DNA of 64,000 nucleotides from Undaria pinnatifida. Taxonomy: Eukaryota; Sar; Phaeophyceae; Laminariales; Alariaceae. Location of the stretch: contig JABAKD010000002.1 of assembly GCA_012845835.1 (NCBI GenBank), positions 7,186,603 to 7,250,602 on the forward strand. The letters run 5' to 3'. Each line of letters starts with the position of its first letter. Position 1 is the first letter of the stretch. Shown here in pieces: positions 12,301 through 21,900 of the stretch. Both the position numbers and the translations under genes were made by a program. The notes below the pieces were generated by a model that saw nothing but the letters and a program-made list of their open reading frames with translations, was not told the DNA's origin and searched no databases.

Positions 12301-15300
12301 GCTGTTTGTTGACGAGGCGGATGCATTTCTCCGACGGCGCAACACGGAAACGATCAGCGAGGACCTCCGTAATGCCCTTAACGCCTTCCTCTACCGCACG
12401 GGAGAATCCACGGTGAGTACATTCCGATAGGTTTTCGACAGCTACGGAGGCATGTACGAAGTTCTTTATTGTTTGGGTATAGTTTGGGCAGTGGTGACGA
12501 CAGGGAGGGGGGGGAGGGATGTGTTTCTCCGACAGCACAACGCGGAAACGATCAGCGAGGACTTCGTAATGCTATCTACGGTTTCCTGCACCGTACCGCG
12601 GGTAATCTACGGTGGGTATATGGTAAACGGTTTTTGATTACCACAGAGGCATGTTGCTCTTTATACGTTGGACGGGGGGCGGGGGGGCGGGGGGCGGGGC
12701 GAGATGACAATCGTATCATGCATGGGGGTAGTCGGTAGGACCAGTGATCGGAAGAGGGGAGGGGACTACTAATAGCCTCTGAGCGCCTTCCTTTACTGCG
12801 CTAGATATTTCACGGTGAGTACATGTGTTTTTGACAGCCATAGAAGTCCGGGGGGGAGGGGGGGCGGTTAGGACAGCGAGAGGGAGGGCGGAGGGGGGAG
12901 GGGGGGCGGTTAGGACAGCGAGAGGGAGGGCGGAGTAGGGGCGGAGGTGGTGTGTCGAACCGTGTAGTGGGTATATTTCATATCGGGCGGATGAAAACAG
13001 CCCCAACAACAACGCGGACGTCATCCCCGCCGCCAACAACAGCAACAACAACGTCCGTATCAACACCACAAACGTCAGCAACAAATGAGTTCAATCACTA
13101 AGCCATGGTGTTCTACCGCCTTCATGTGCAATGTACATCGCGACCTCAACGCTATCTGTTTCAGGATAAGTTCATGCTGGTGTACGCGTCCAACCAGCCG
13201 GAGCAGTTCGACTGGGCTATCAACGACCGCATCGATGAAATGGTGCCTTTCGACCTCCCCGGGAAGGACGAACGCCTCCGCATGGTGAACCTCTACATGA
13301 AGAACTACCTCCTAGATCCTCCGGGGAACGCGAAGGTTATCACTGTGAACGGGATCGAGGTGCGTCTTTTTTTGGATTTTGTTGGGTGTTTTCAGGCCTT
13401 TTTTTTCTCGTTCCGGACAAAAAAACTGTCTTGTCCTGTGATTTTGTTTTGAGTGTCTTTTTCATGTGCTTTTTTCTTTTTTTTTGTAATATATTTTTTT
13501 CGCGTACCTGTTTTTTTTCAGGATTTTTTTCTACAGCAGTAGTGGTTGGTGTTGATGAACGCCTCCGCATGGTGAACGTCCACATGAAACCCTCCTCTGG
13601 GAATTACCAAGGTCATCGCGGTGGATGGCATCTAGGTCATTTTGTTTTAATGAGCTTTGTTGCTCATGCTGTTTTTTTCGGTGTTTTTTTTTCGTGTGTG
13701 TGTCTGTTGTGCTTGTTGTGTTTTGCATTTTTGGTGTTTTTTTCGTGTGTTGTTTTTGTGTTGTTTGCCTATTGTATTGCTTTTTGTGTATTTTTTAATT
13801 AACTCCCCCTGCATGGTGAACCTCTACATGGATATTTAGCTCCTAGACCCTCCGGGGAATGCCAAGGTTATCACGGTTGATGGGATCGAGGTGCGTCTGG
13901 GCTATTTTGTCCAGCCCTGTGCATTGTAAATTTCTCATTACGAAAAACTATTTTTACGAGTAGTTTTAGATTTCTGTCCTCATCGTCTAGCTTGAATTCG
14001 ACCGCGACCTCGAGCTTCACCTTGACCTCGACCTGGACAGCGACTTTTCCGTTTGGTTGTGTCATTCACCTTGAATTTGACCGTGAGCTAGACCTTGACT
14101 TTGTCTTTGTCCTTCACCTTGAAGTCGGCCTTAACCTAGATTAACACGTTGTCCTTACCTTGTCCTCGACGTTAACCTTTACAGCGACCTTGACCGTGGC
14201 CTTGTCCACGTCCTTGACCTTGAACACAGGTTCGACCTTGTGGCAGTTACCTTGAAATTGGCCGTGTCCTTCACCTTGCATCTTGACCTTGATGTTGACC
14301 GCGACCTTGACCGCGACCGCGACGTTGCGGCCTTGACCTCGACCGCGACCTTGACCTTAAGCTTAGCCTGAACCATATTATAAAATTTACCCTCAACGTT
14401 AACCTTATCCTTAAGCTTGGCCTTAATCGTAACCATAAGTTTAACCTCAATATTAACCTCATCCTTATCCCCTTTGCACTTGGAAACCCATTTTAAATAT
14501 CGGGAGGGTTTTGGCGCTCTAAAGGGGTTAAGCTTAATTAGCCTTAACTTAATTAGCCTTAGCCCTATCCTTAAGCTTCGCCTTAATCCCGACCGCCTTG
14601 ACCTTGACCATAAGTTTAACCTTGAGCCTTGATCTTAACCCCTTTGCAACGGGAAGCCCTTTTCGGGGGGATAATTTCCTTGGAGTTTGTATCGGGAGGG
14701 GGGAGGTTGAAGCTCATAAGCTTGAAGGTTGAAGCTCATAAGCTTGAAGGTTGAAGCTCATAAGCTTGATTGGCCTTAACCGTAAGCATAAATTCAACCT
14801 CGTCCTTAGACTTGTCCTTAAACTTCGCGTTAATCCCGACCGCCTTGGACTTAACCATAATATTAGCCTTCGCCGTGATCTTAACCCCTTCGCAACGGGA
14901 AACTCTTTTGGGGGGAGACAGTTTACTTGGAATTTGTATCAGGGGGGGGTTGAGGCTCATAAGCTTGATTGGCCTTAACCGTAAGCATAAATTCAACCTC
15001 GTCCTTAGACTTGTCCTTAAGCTTCGCCTTAATCCCGACCTTTTCTTTGCCTTAGCGTACACCGTAACCTTTTCCTTTTGTCCCGTTTTTTTTTCACGTT
15101 GTGTGTGTTGTGTGCTTGTGCTGGCAGGACTCCCACCTCCAGCGGGTGGCTGACGTGACGGAGGGGTTCTCGGGTCGAGAGATCGCCAAGCTGGCGATCG
15201 CCTGGCAGGCAGCGGCGTACGGGACGCCCGACTCGTCGTTCAACGCGGAGCTGATGGACGAAGTGTTGGAGGTGACAGCAGTTACATAGCGGAAATAATA

Positions 15301-17881
15301 TGTGTTCTTGCGTTGTTTTTTTTTTGTTTGGGTGGTGCGTGATGCGGGGGGTATGTGTGATGTGTGTGTGTTTTTTGTTTTTACGTTCTGAACATGTTTG
15401 CGTTTTTGTTGCTTTATGTGATGTGGGGATGTTGATGTTTTTTTTTTTTTTTATGGGTTGTGTTTTTTCGTTGTTGTTTTTTTTTGTCTTTTGGGTACTA
15501 AGTGTAGTTTTTCGGTATTGTGTTGTAATTGTTTTCGGTGGTGTTTGTATTACTGCTTTAATATATATGTATATATATATGGTTGTTATTGTTGTGTGTT
15601 TGCGCTTTTTTGTGTTGTGTATTTGAGGATGGACGAAGTCTTGGAGGTGGAAGTTGATGGCGGGAGGTGTTGCTGTGGGTGTAATACGGGCGTGGATTAC
15701 GTTTTGCGTCGTACGATGTATGCCTCGTATCATAGTACGCTTTGTTTTGTGCAGGGAAACCAGAGCGGCCAAGGGAGAGGAGTGTGGAAACAACAGCCCC
15801 ATCAGCAAGACAACCAACCGCAATTGACGGAGAATTGTGGTGCAGATAGATACTGTAGAATAAAGGAGGGGTGGGAGCACGGCCGCGGGAGGTGCTTCCA
15901 CCATTCTTATCCCACACTATGTAAGAAGAACTGGCCCAAGAATACGAGCGTATTGTCCGGGAACGAGCTGGGGAACGTTCTAGCAAGGTCCCCCAAACCG
16001 GTGGCAGAAGCACACGGTAGAGGTATACCTTGTCCGGGAATGAGATGGAAAACGTTCTAGCAAGGTCCCCCAAACCGGTGGCACAAGCACACGGTAGAGG
16101 TATACCTTTTTTTGGTGGTTTTTTTTTTCTGAATGACGGGGCCCCCTAACCCAAAATCGTGGGGAATACGCTCCATTTATTTTTGCCTGGTGATTCTCGC
16201 CGTGTATCTAGGCCATGTGATTTTTTTTCGCATCCGGTACCAGTTTTATTTCTCTCCAAATCAGTTTTTGGGAGAGGTATGTCTTAAGCTCTCAAATTGA
16301 GGGGTAGTATTAAGAAATAAAGTGGTGCACCTCTATCGTATCACGCGTTCAGGGTCTACAGGTAAGGCCTCATTTTGGGACAGCTTGAGAGGCCCCACGT
16401 GCTGATGGTGTTCGTGGCGCGAAAATACAATTAAGACTGCGAGCGAATGTTAGTTTTCCTGCTTTTTGGCGCTTTAAGGCCATTTCTTATGCAGTCGGAT
16501 TCCGCCAGTCGAAAACGGCCCTTTTCGACTGGACTTTTTTTCGACTGGATTCTTCTGGTCCTTCTTCTTATCGTCAGTCGAGTCGATTTTATAGTTTTCG
16601 TGCTCTTCCTAGAGGCGGTTGGTGTGAGGGAGTACTGCTGTACAGCAGTCGAAATCGGTTGGCAGCTCTGTGCTTCGCGCTTTCTCCGCGAGCAACAACT
16701 CGGCGAACCCTCATCCCAGCGAGTCGGTGGCTTTGGGCTTAGCCGAAGCCACCAGCAGCCGCAGCCGCAGCCGTTGTTGGCAGCATGGGATCGAGACCGC
16801 GCGCTGCTGCTGTCGTGTGATACACGCTGCTGGCGAGCAAGACTAGGAATGCGCCACGCTGACTTGCTGCGAGAAGCAACAGCTGGGATAGCCAAGCCAG
16901 CGTCAGCGCCTTGTATGGTACTGCAGTGTGGTACTTGGTATGGGTGTGTGGCCGTGTGGCCGTGTGGGTGTGTGTTTGGTGGTGGGATGAGCGATGCGAT
17001 CGGTTCAAAAAACACGCGTCAAACTTTTTCGACTGAGTTTTTCGACTGGATCCGCCAGTCGAAATTCTCGGTCGAAAAAAGTTGAGTTCGAAAAAGCCCT
17101 TTTTCGACTGCGTAAGAAAGCCCGATTTGGGCTTCAGTCGAAAAAGGCCGCTTTCGACTGACAAATCCGACTGCATAAGAAATGGCCTAATGCGTCGTAC
17201 CAGGTATGTTTTGTTCTTGTTTTTGTGTATTTAGAACTATTCACTTGTATGCGCAGTGCCTGGTAGTATTTACTCGTCTTAAGACCCGTTATTACGAGAA
17301 ACGTAAGTAACCGTATTTCGAACATATACACGTTTTTGCGTTGTAATTTATTTTTGCATCTGATCGTGTTGGTTGTGCACTGGTTGCTCTATTGAAAGGG
17401 TTAATCATCCATCACCCCCCCCCCCCCCCCTCCGGCCTTCAATCCACCACCACTCCTGCCACCACCCCCACCGCTCCCCCTCGCCTCCTATTTGCCGCAC
17501 TCTTCTTCCTACCCTCTCCCATTTTCACTCTCCACTGCCTACCCCCCATCGCTACCGCCGCCGCTACAACTCTCCCCCCCCCCCCCCCCCCAACCCTTTC
17601 CCTCCCCCCCATCCTGGGTATGTATCATCTTATTTTTCTAGGCCCACTTGCAGCAGAAACGGCAAAAGCAAGCGTGGCTGGAGGGGGCACAGACCGTGGG
17701 AGGCTTGGTGCACCCCACCGCCCCCGCGGCAGCCGCAGCCTCAGACGCCTCGGGATCGGCCTCTTTTGTGGAAACCCCGGAAGCTATTCCTCCCCGGCTT
17801 GTGCGAAAGCTTACCGAGGACGTCAAGGTAAAAGGAGAAGGGTCTGCGTCTGGAGGGGGAACCGGGCGAAAGTCGAGTTAG
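1210..17881 (+). CDS. ATAD3: ATPase family AAA domain-containing protein 3 (ATAD3), 11 exons
   Basis: Exons: 1210-1401, 2506-2628, 3666-3785, 4439-4679, 5153-5284, 6964-7218, 11187-11332, 12281-12412, 13165-13359, 15128-15271, 17642-17881 (1920 bp, 639 aa, phases consistent). ATAD3 is a mitochondrial inner-membrane AAA+ ATPase that spans to the outer membrane and organises nucleoids and cristae. The N-terminus carries the family motif [14 protein letters not shown] (residues 51-64). A Lys/Glu/Gln coiled coil follows (about 65-225), then a hydrophobic segment (about 247-264), then [19 protein letters not shown]. The AAA domain has Walker A GPPGTGKT (355-362), Walker [12 protein letters not shown], sensor 1 [11 protein letters not shown], the putative arginine finger in INDR (R469) and sensor 2 GFSGREI (R529). 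Start: the ATG at 1210 opens the family N-terminus. All introns are GT-AG except intron 5 (GC-AG). A donor-like AAG/GTAAAA at 17827 leaves an alternative C-terminus possible. Identification is secure; the last exon's end is less so. Confidence 0.95.
1402..2505 (+). other. ATAD3 intron 1, no gene seen
   Basis: This is the intron between ATAD3 exons 1 and 2. It contains the longest open frame over non-exonic DNA here (1499-2176, 225 codons, Cys-rich). That frame matches no family and sits wholly inside the intron, so I treat it as chance. Near 2180-2225 are palindromic GATCTAGATC-type words also seen near 23000, 42800 and 45900, probably fragments of a dispersed repeat. Confidence 0.5.
3070..3420. 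repeat. (CCCAA)n pentanucleotide microsatellite in ATAD3 intron 2
   Basis: About 65 nearly perfect tandem CCCAA units with one CCTCAA interruption near 3164 and CCCCA-rich edges. Every frame is open on both strands (Pro-Asn-Pro-Thr-Gln, or Gly-Trp-Val on the reverse), which explains the long spurious ORFs here. It lies between exons 2 and 3. Confidence 0.95.
3964..4023 (+). pseudogene. Ghost copy of ATAD3 exon 3 (3' half)
   Basis: Sixty bases repeat the 3' half of exon 3 and encode [20 protein letters not shown], against [20 protein letters not shown] in the parent. The frame is intact. An acceptor-like TTTTAG precedes it and a GTGTGA donor follows, so it could be an alternative exon: skipping is silent and inclusion adds 20 residues of coiled coil. 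No transcript evidence is available. Confidence 0.8.
4767..5035 (+). pseudogene. Two ghost copies of the 3' end of ATAD3 exon 4
   Basis: Positions 4996-5035 repeat the end of exon 4 and encode [14 protein letters not shown] (parent [13 protein letters not shown]), followed by a GTAAGA donor as in the parent. A shorter copy at 4767-4783 repeats TACCGCCGTGCTGGAGG but has lost the GT. Both lie in the intron directly after exon 4 (4439-4679). Neither has a clear acceptor, so they read as decayed partial duplications. Confidence 0.7.
5355..5885. repeat. Three tandem ~70 bp units plus dispersed-repeat sequence in ATAD3 intron 5
   Basis: A unit with the words GGAAACCCTT, TTTACTTGAAGTT and GGGAGGGAT occurs about three times in a row from 5355 to 5590. 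The same words recur singly or in small groups at 14470-14530, 14640-14710, 14885-14950 and 25150-25250, so this is a dispersed family. The tail to 5885 ends in CTACCTCTGTCGTAGCATGC, resembling the end of the TIR family that fills 18986-21900. Confidence 0.7.
6030..6960. repeat. Degenerate CCCAAACC-rich low-complexity block in ATAD3 intron 5
   Basis: About 930 bases are almost entirely C and A with degenerate CCCCAAACC/CCCAACC words, plus a C tract near 6678-6701 and a nearby G tract. Long open frames on the reverse strand (Gly/Leu/Trp-rich) are by-products of composition. It runs right up to the exon 6 acceptor at 6963. Confidence 0.85.
7285..8055. repeat. GACGGTA minisatellite in two blocks, ATAD3 intron 6
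   Basis: Units of about 22-30 bp built from TGACGGTACTTTT and GGCGGTA repeat at 7285-7610 and again at 7870-8055. The 250 bp between them is unrelated and AT-richer. The blocks are in the same orientation, suggesting one array interrupted by an insertion. Confidence 0.75.
8184..8990 (+). pseudogene. Array of four ghost copies of ATAD3 exon 6 (3' half)
   Basis: Copies of the last ~100 bases of exon 6 lie at about 8184-8286, 8388-8491, 8717-8820 and 8903-8990. The shared words are GGGCTCGAGACGCGC, CCAAGCGGAATAAT and GGCATCTCCTGCTTTATG. The first keeps a GTGAGC donor but has a stop (TAG) in the parental frame. The third is the best preserved ([24 protein letters not shown]) and is preceded by an acceptor-like TTCACGCAG. 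The fourth is very decayed. All are in intron 6, in parental orientation. Confidence 0.85.
8512..8607 (-). repeat. Fragment of dispersed repeat family D inside ATAD3 intron 6
   Basis: This stretch carries the words CTCAGTTTGTGCGTGGCCGT, CCTCGCATCCCTACTAT and CGTCGGGTTTTCACCA, the reverse complement of the family D end found at 32560-32660, 62960-63040 and (in this orientation) 48940-49015. It lies between the second and third ghost copies of exon 6 and is cut by a G tract. Confidence 0.75.
9385..9770. repeat. Minisatellite block 1 (AGAAGTTCCGGGTACGGGTA type)
   Basis: Irregular tandem units of about 35-70 bp are built from ACAGAACTTACAGAAGTTCC, GGGTACGGGTATG and GGGTATTGTGGCACGGGCGT. A second block of the same family begins at 10741. 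Together they flank a ~970 bp segment containing a TIR element. Confidence 0.85.
9808..10045. mobile_element. Short TIR element (MITE-like), 238 bp, ATAD3 intron 6
   Basis: The ends are inverted repeats of about 33 bp differing by one base: GGATTTACCGTATTCTACAC... at the left and the reverse complement of GTAGAATACGGTAATCC at the right. Inside, the words TATCACCGGGTGTGGTATC and GGGGGGTGTGGTATCTTGTG occur twice. There is no coding potential. A target duplication is not obvious, so the superfamily is unassigned. Confidence 0.75.
10046..10740. other. AT-richer intron segment, no gene recognised
   Basis: Open frames exist on both strands (10168-10458 + and 10345-10617 -), but neither has recognisable domains nor splice sites that would join ATAD3. 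The segment is bounded by minisatellite blocks on both sides and is compositionally different from its surroundings, as expected for an insertion. Nothing more can be said from sequence alone. Confidence 0.4.
10741..11130. repeat. Minisatellite block 2, same family as 9385-9770
   Basis: Tandem units again use CAGAACTTCCAGAAGTTCC, GGGTACGGGTATGAATGTCC and CCCGGGTATTGTGGCAC, in the same orientation as block 1. It ends about 55 bases before the exon carrying Walker A. Confidence 0.85.
11934..12224 (+). pseudogene. Two ghost copies of the 5' part of ATAD3 exon 8, upstream of it
   Basis: Positions 11934-11968 repeat GCGAATCGCAAGGGTCTGCT behind an acceptor-like CTGTAG. Positions 12175-12224 repeat GCGAGCCGCAAAGGTCC...GTTTGTTGACGAGGCGG, which encodes the Walker B region (FVDEADAF in the parent). 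Both stop matching before the exon's 3' half and lack the donor. The true exon 8 is 12281-12412. Confidence 0.75.
12519..12814 (+). pseudogene. Two ghost copies of the 3' part of ATAD3 exon 8, downstream of it
   Basis: Positions 12519-12612 repeat exon 8 from TGTTTCTCCGAC through CGGAAACGATCAGCGAGGAC to the end, with a lost base after GAGGAC that shifts the frame. Positions 12777-12814 repeat only GAGCGCCTTCCTTTACTGCG and end in a perfect GTGAGT donor. A G-rich direct repeat (12848-12935) follows. 5' fragments lie upstream of the exon and 3' fragments downstream. Confidence 0.75.
13521..13890 (+). pseudogene. Two ghost copies of ATAD3 exon 9 (3' part)
   Basis: About 13551-13635 repeats the GATGAACGCCTCCGCATGG segment with indels, behind an acceptor-like TTTTTTTTCAG at 13520. 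Positions 13803-13890 repeat it again, better preserved at the 3' end ([17 protein letters not shown]), and end at the same GTGCGT donor as the parent. A TAG interrupts the second copy after ATGGATATT. Confidence 0.8.
13980..15060. repeat. Degenerate TTGACC repeat and AAGCTTGA-rich block, ATAD3 intron 9
   Basis: From 13980 to about 14460 the sequence is a degenerate ACCTTGACC/CGACCTTGAC tandem repeat. From 14470 to 15010 it alternates with three copies of the family also seen at 5355 (GGGAAACCCTTTT words). A triplet GTTGAAGCTCATAAGCTTGA lies at 14704-14768, and a ~120 bp direct repeat (GGCCTTAACCGTAAGCATAA) at about 14772 and 14971. No coding evidence. Confidence 0.7.
15628..15646 (+). pseudogene. 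Ghost copy of the 3' end of ATAD3 exon 10
   Basis: GATGGACGAAGTCTTGGAG followed by GT repeats the last 19 bases of exon 10 (one mismatch) together with its donor, 375 bases downstream. Too short to be an exon, but consistent with the other ghosts. Confidence 0.6.
16100..16350. mobile_element. Copy of TIR family R1 in ATAD3 intron 10
   Basis: Contains the R1 words GAATGACGGGGC, TTCTCGCCGTGTATCTAGG, CAAATTGAGGGGTAGTATTA and the end GTGCACCTCTATCGTATCACGCG. It is the same layout as the copies at 18986-19262 and in the cluster to 21900. Confidence 0.75.
16478..17187. mobile_element. PIF/Harbinger-like non-autonomous TIR element, 710 bp
   Basis: The termini are inverted: GGCCATTTCTTATGCAGTCG at the left and CGACTGCATAAGAAATGGCC at the right. 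The similarity continues for about 43 bp with a few mismatches. The element is flanked by direct TAA on both sides (16475-16477 and 17188-17190), the TWA target duplication typical of PIF/Harbinger. Subterminal TTCGACTG words are repeated on both sides. The GC-rich core (16640-16980) has long open frames on both strands but no transposase motif. The element lies in ATAD3 intron 10. Confidence 0.85.
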
Positions 17882-18985
17882 TGAGACGAGCTCTTGGGGT
17901 GGGGGTAGAGGGGAGAGGGGGGGGAGGGGGGAGGGAGGAGGCGAAGGAGAGGGGGGAGAGTCGAGTTAGCTTAGATACAAGAAGAAGCCTCGGGAATGAT
18001 GAGCCGGGGGGGGGGGGGGAAGCGTTTTGTCGCCCAGCCATTGACGGATCTAGTTAGGGAGGCGCGGGGGCGGGGGGCGGTTGGAGGGAGGGGGGAGAGG
18101 GGTGGACGCTAGGGGGGACAAGGGGGGCATGGCGGCGGGGAGTGGTTAGGCTTGGCTTGGGTTTTGTTTCGTGGGCGGTTGTGCCTGCCGAACGGGCGAG
18201 TGAGCGCTCGTGTGCGATCAACCTGATTTTGTTTCAAGAATTTTTGTTCTTTGTTTTGTACCACCATGGGTTTTTTCCCGGCTGGAAGAATTGAGAACAT
18301 CGGCATTTTTGGAGTTGCTGGAGAGATGGTGTTGAGCCACTTTGCATAGCGCGATGTGAGAGCCGTGTGTACGACCTGGCGCAGCTGCAAAAATGGTCAC
18401 AATTTACTTTCACTCTCCCCAACATACCCTTAGCCCTAACCCCGATCGCCTGCAAATTTATCTGAAAATTTATCGGGATATTTATTGGGAAACTCCAACT
18501 GCAATGAGTGCTATGCGTCCACTACTGCCTCGTACGCTGCTAGTACGTACGGCAGTTCTGCGATACAGCGACGATTTGTAGCGAGCCAATAATACCTCGC
18601 GCGATGAACCAATCAAGGAAGAAGCAGCGCGAGCCAAAATTTCAGCGCAAGGCATCTGCTCCACGCTAAGAAAACGAGCAGTAAGAAAGTCAGGGTGGTA
18701 CTACATTCACCAGGGCTTTTCATGGGTCATGATCTGACCTCTGCGGGGCGGATCCGGACGTTTCCCACAACTAACTGTCGGATCGAGTCCGGCCGGGTCA
18801 GGAGGTGTTTGGAATGTCACGGGCCGGAGTCATCCCACTGGCTAAAGGGGTGCAGCATGTTCTAGGAATTTTCTGGGCTCCTAAAGCGAGGAGCTAGCTC
18901 GATATCAACGCCACCCGAAACGTGGCTTCGAAGGCATTCGTTTGCGCGACCCGCGACCAACATTTCTGTGCGCCCCTATATAAGG
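17882..18985. other. ATAD3 3' flank, no gene seen
   Basis: G-rich sequence after the ATAD3 stop (17882-18130) gives way to ordinary sequence with only short open frames. No coding feature can be supported, and a clear polyadenylation signal was not identified. Confidence 0.4.
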
Positions 18986-21900
18986 CACGTGCTACGATAG
19001 GGTAATAAGGTATACCGTTTTTTGGCGATTTTTTTTTTGAATGACGGGGCTCCTTAACCCAAAACCGTCGGATTTTGGTCATTTTTTTTTTTGCATGATT
19101 CTCGTTGTGTATCTAGGACATGGGATTTTTTTTTCCATCCGGTACGTACTTGTAGCAGTTTTGTTTTTCTCCAAATCAGTTCTTGGGGGAGGTCTTGAGC
19201 TCCCCAAATTGAGGGGTAGTATTAGAAAAAAAGGGGTGCACCTCTATCGTAGCGCGCACGTGACCCAAGGCTGCTACCGTATTGTAGCATCATAGCCCCC
19301 TTTTTGGACACGGGTTTTGGAGCCACTCGCACGAATGCCCCCATAACTCGCGAGAAACATAGTTAAGACGACCTTGTTTGTCGCAGCGTGTATAGCTTAC
19401 CATTCCATTGCAGATTGATGTCGCAAAAAGTAAAACAGCACGAGCGCTTGACACCGCGAAGAAACAGGGGGAGGCACTCGCGCGAGTGACCCCGCCCCCC
19501 ACTGCGAAAAAAAAAAAACTCTTGAAAAGGGACCAACCCCCCTACCGTGTTTTGGGACGCGTCTGTAGTCTTAACACTGTTAGTAGGCGCGTGCTACGAT
19601 AGCGAGATATCCAAGCACCACTTGTTTTCTGGGATTCCTATATTTTGGGAGCTTGATACCTCTTCCAACAACGAATTTGGAGAACAAAAAAAAAAGCTAC
19701 TCCGGAGTATGTCGGATGAAAAATCCCACGGCCTAGGTGTACCACGAGAATCATACAAAAATGACCTTTGGGTTAAGGAGCCCCGTCAATCAGAAAAAAA
19801 TAGCCAAAAAAAGGTATACCTTCATCGGTAAAAAAGCCATAAAAAAGTTACCAGGTATACCTCTATCAGTAGCATACGTCACTAGCATACGTGCATGAAA
19901 CTGTCATGCTAACCGATAGAGCCACACTTGAGGAGCTCAACCGCTCATAAAAGTTTAGACTTAACAACTGCAACCCCTGCCGTGGGATGGCACGTCGGGT
20001 CAGGAAGCTTGGACTCTCACGGGTCGGATTGAGTCACCCTTCCTATAACTAGACCCGGCCCGCGAGAGGTGACCCGTCCCGTCAAAAGCCCTCTGGTATT
20101 TACGGGGATATATATATATACATATAGACCTGCGTATATTTCGCGAGCCGTTGCATGTATTGGATTTATTGTGGAATGCACCTCTTGAGACAGGCGAGAA
20201 ATCCAACGTTGGGCGCACTCACGCATCTTCCCGAAGTGTTAGGTGTCCCCGTACTTGTGCTACGGTTGTACTAGTGCTTGTGATATCAGGTTTGATGAAG
20301 GTTTGAAAATAAGCACCTTTTTCGTATTAACATATGGTCTAGTGTGATGATGGTGTTCTCTCATGGATGGGCTGTTTTCCCTCAAATCTAGCCCGTGATC
20401 ACAAAAAAGGCTACTATGAACCGATCTAGATAGTGTTCTCGCCGGACCTAGATGGCCTGGAACAGTCCTTTAGAATGGTCCGGATACCGAAAACGGCATG
20501 GCGTGAAAACGTGATTACCTTGAAGACAGCAGTGTGGTTGGGATTGAGTTGTGGTCACTATCTCGCTTTCCAGTTTGTTTGCCCCCCAAGCAAAGTAATG
20601 GATACACCGAAACGCGGAGTAGTGCGAAATGACCTATGTATTGCTGTGTAGTACAATGCGCCGATCAGGATCCTCATGTGGTGTTCTCCGAACCTGGCCT
20701 GGAACGGTCTTTGAAATGGTCTTTGGAACGGTCTGCGTATGGAATAACATGAACTCGTTCCCACCTTCAAGGGGGAGTGTTTGTAGTGGTTGCGGTTGTA
20801 GTTGACTCGTGCTACGATAGAGGTGCACCACTTTCTTTCTAATACTACCCCTCAATTTGGGAGCTTAAGACCTTTCCCAAGACCTGATACCTGGTACACG
20901 GACAAAAATAAAACTGCTTCTACCGGAGGAAAAATCCCATGGCCTAGGTACACAATGACAAATCATGCAAAAAAAAAAAGTTCTGTTTTAATCCGAAGAC
21001 TTGGGGGGTTAAGGAGATGCCCGTCAGACGCGTGCTACGATGGAGGGTGCACCACTTATTTTCTGAGGTTCCTTTATTTTGGGAGCTTACGACCTCTCCC
21101 CCCAAAAACTGATTTTTTCGAAAAAAAAAAAACTGCTCCGTACACCGGATGAAAAAATCTCATGGCGCTTAGGTACACGACTAGAGTCATTGAAAAAAAA
21201 ATGGCTCAATTCCGACGATTTTGGGTTAAGGAGTGTCTTAAGTCATTCAGAAAAAAATAGCCAAAAAAAGGTATACCTCTATTGTAGCACGCGTCTGAAA
21301 AAAAATGGTTTCTGCATAACGGGGCTCCTTAAGCCAAACTCGTCAGAAATGGGTCATTTTTTTTTTGTGCATGATGATTCTCGTCGTTTTTTCCCCAAAA
21401 CTGATTTGGAGCGAGTAGAACTGTTGCTGGATGAAAAATCCAATGTGGCTTTCAGGTACACAGCGGGAATCACGCAAAAGTGTGAACCTATTTGATCGAC
21501 GATTCTGGGTTACGAAAATAAATTTTCAGTCGAAAAAGTTTTACTTCTATCATCGTAGCACGCGTCTAAAAATTGTGTTCTGAATAACGGGGCTCCTTAA
21601 TCCCAAAATGGTCAGAAATTGGTCATGTTTTTGTTTTGTTTTGCATGATGATTCTCGTCGTTTTTTCCCCCAAAAAACTGATTTAGAGCGAATAAATGCA
21701 ATTGGATGAGCAAAAAAAACTGATTTAGAGCGAATAGATGCTGTTGGATGAAAAATCCAATGTGGCCCTAGGTACACAACGAGAATCACGCAAAAAAAGC
21801 GTAAACCTATTTGATCGACGATTTTGGGTTAAGGAGCCCCGTCATTCAGAAAAGAAAGTTTCAGACGAAAAAGCGATACCTCTATCGTAGCACGCGTCTG
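18986..21900. mobile_element. Cluster of TIR elements (family R1) between ATAD3 and the proton channel
   Basis: At least six copies lie end to end or nested: about 18986-19262, 19585-19880, 20806-21020, 21029-21293, 21290-21560 and 21560-21900. Their ends carry GCGTGCTACGATAGAGGTGC or its inverse GGTATACCTCTATCGTAGCA. Internal words include GGGCTCCTTAACCCAAAA, TCTCGTTGTGTATCTAGG and CCTCAATTTGGGAGCTTA. Neighbouring copies share a boundary ACGCGTC. No transposase is visible. The interval 19880-20800 between copies holds no recognisable gene. Confidence 0.8.
19422..19604 (+). other. Exon-like patch downstream of ATAD3
   Basis: After an acceptor-like CCATTCCATTGCAG the + frame reads IDVAKSKTARALDTAKKQG, then a Lys-rich stretch, then a stop. 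Its phase (0) would match a splice from the donor-like AAG/GTAAAA at 17827 within the last ATAD3 exon, giving an alternative C-terminus. There is no independent support, and it sits between repeat copies. Confidence 0.15.

Noticed and set aside
15029-15904. 291-codon - strand ORF
   Set aside because: Antisense to ATAD3 exon 10 and T-rich intron; Lys/Thr/His-rich composition follows from the T/G-rich + strand.
20433-20800. Possible copia-type retrotransposon 3' end (AAGGGGGAGTG before TGTAGTGG)
   Set aside because: A polypurine-like run alone is insufficient; no RT/RNase H motif and no LTR pair found.
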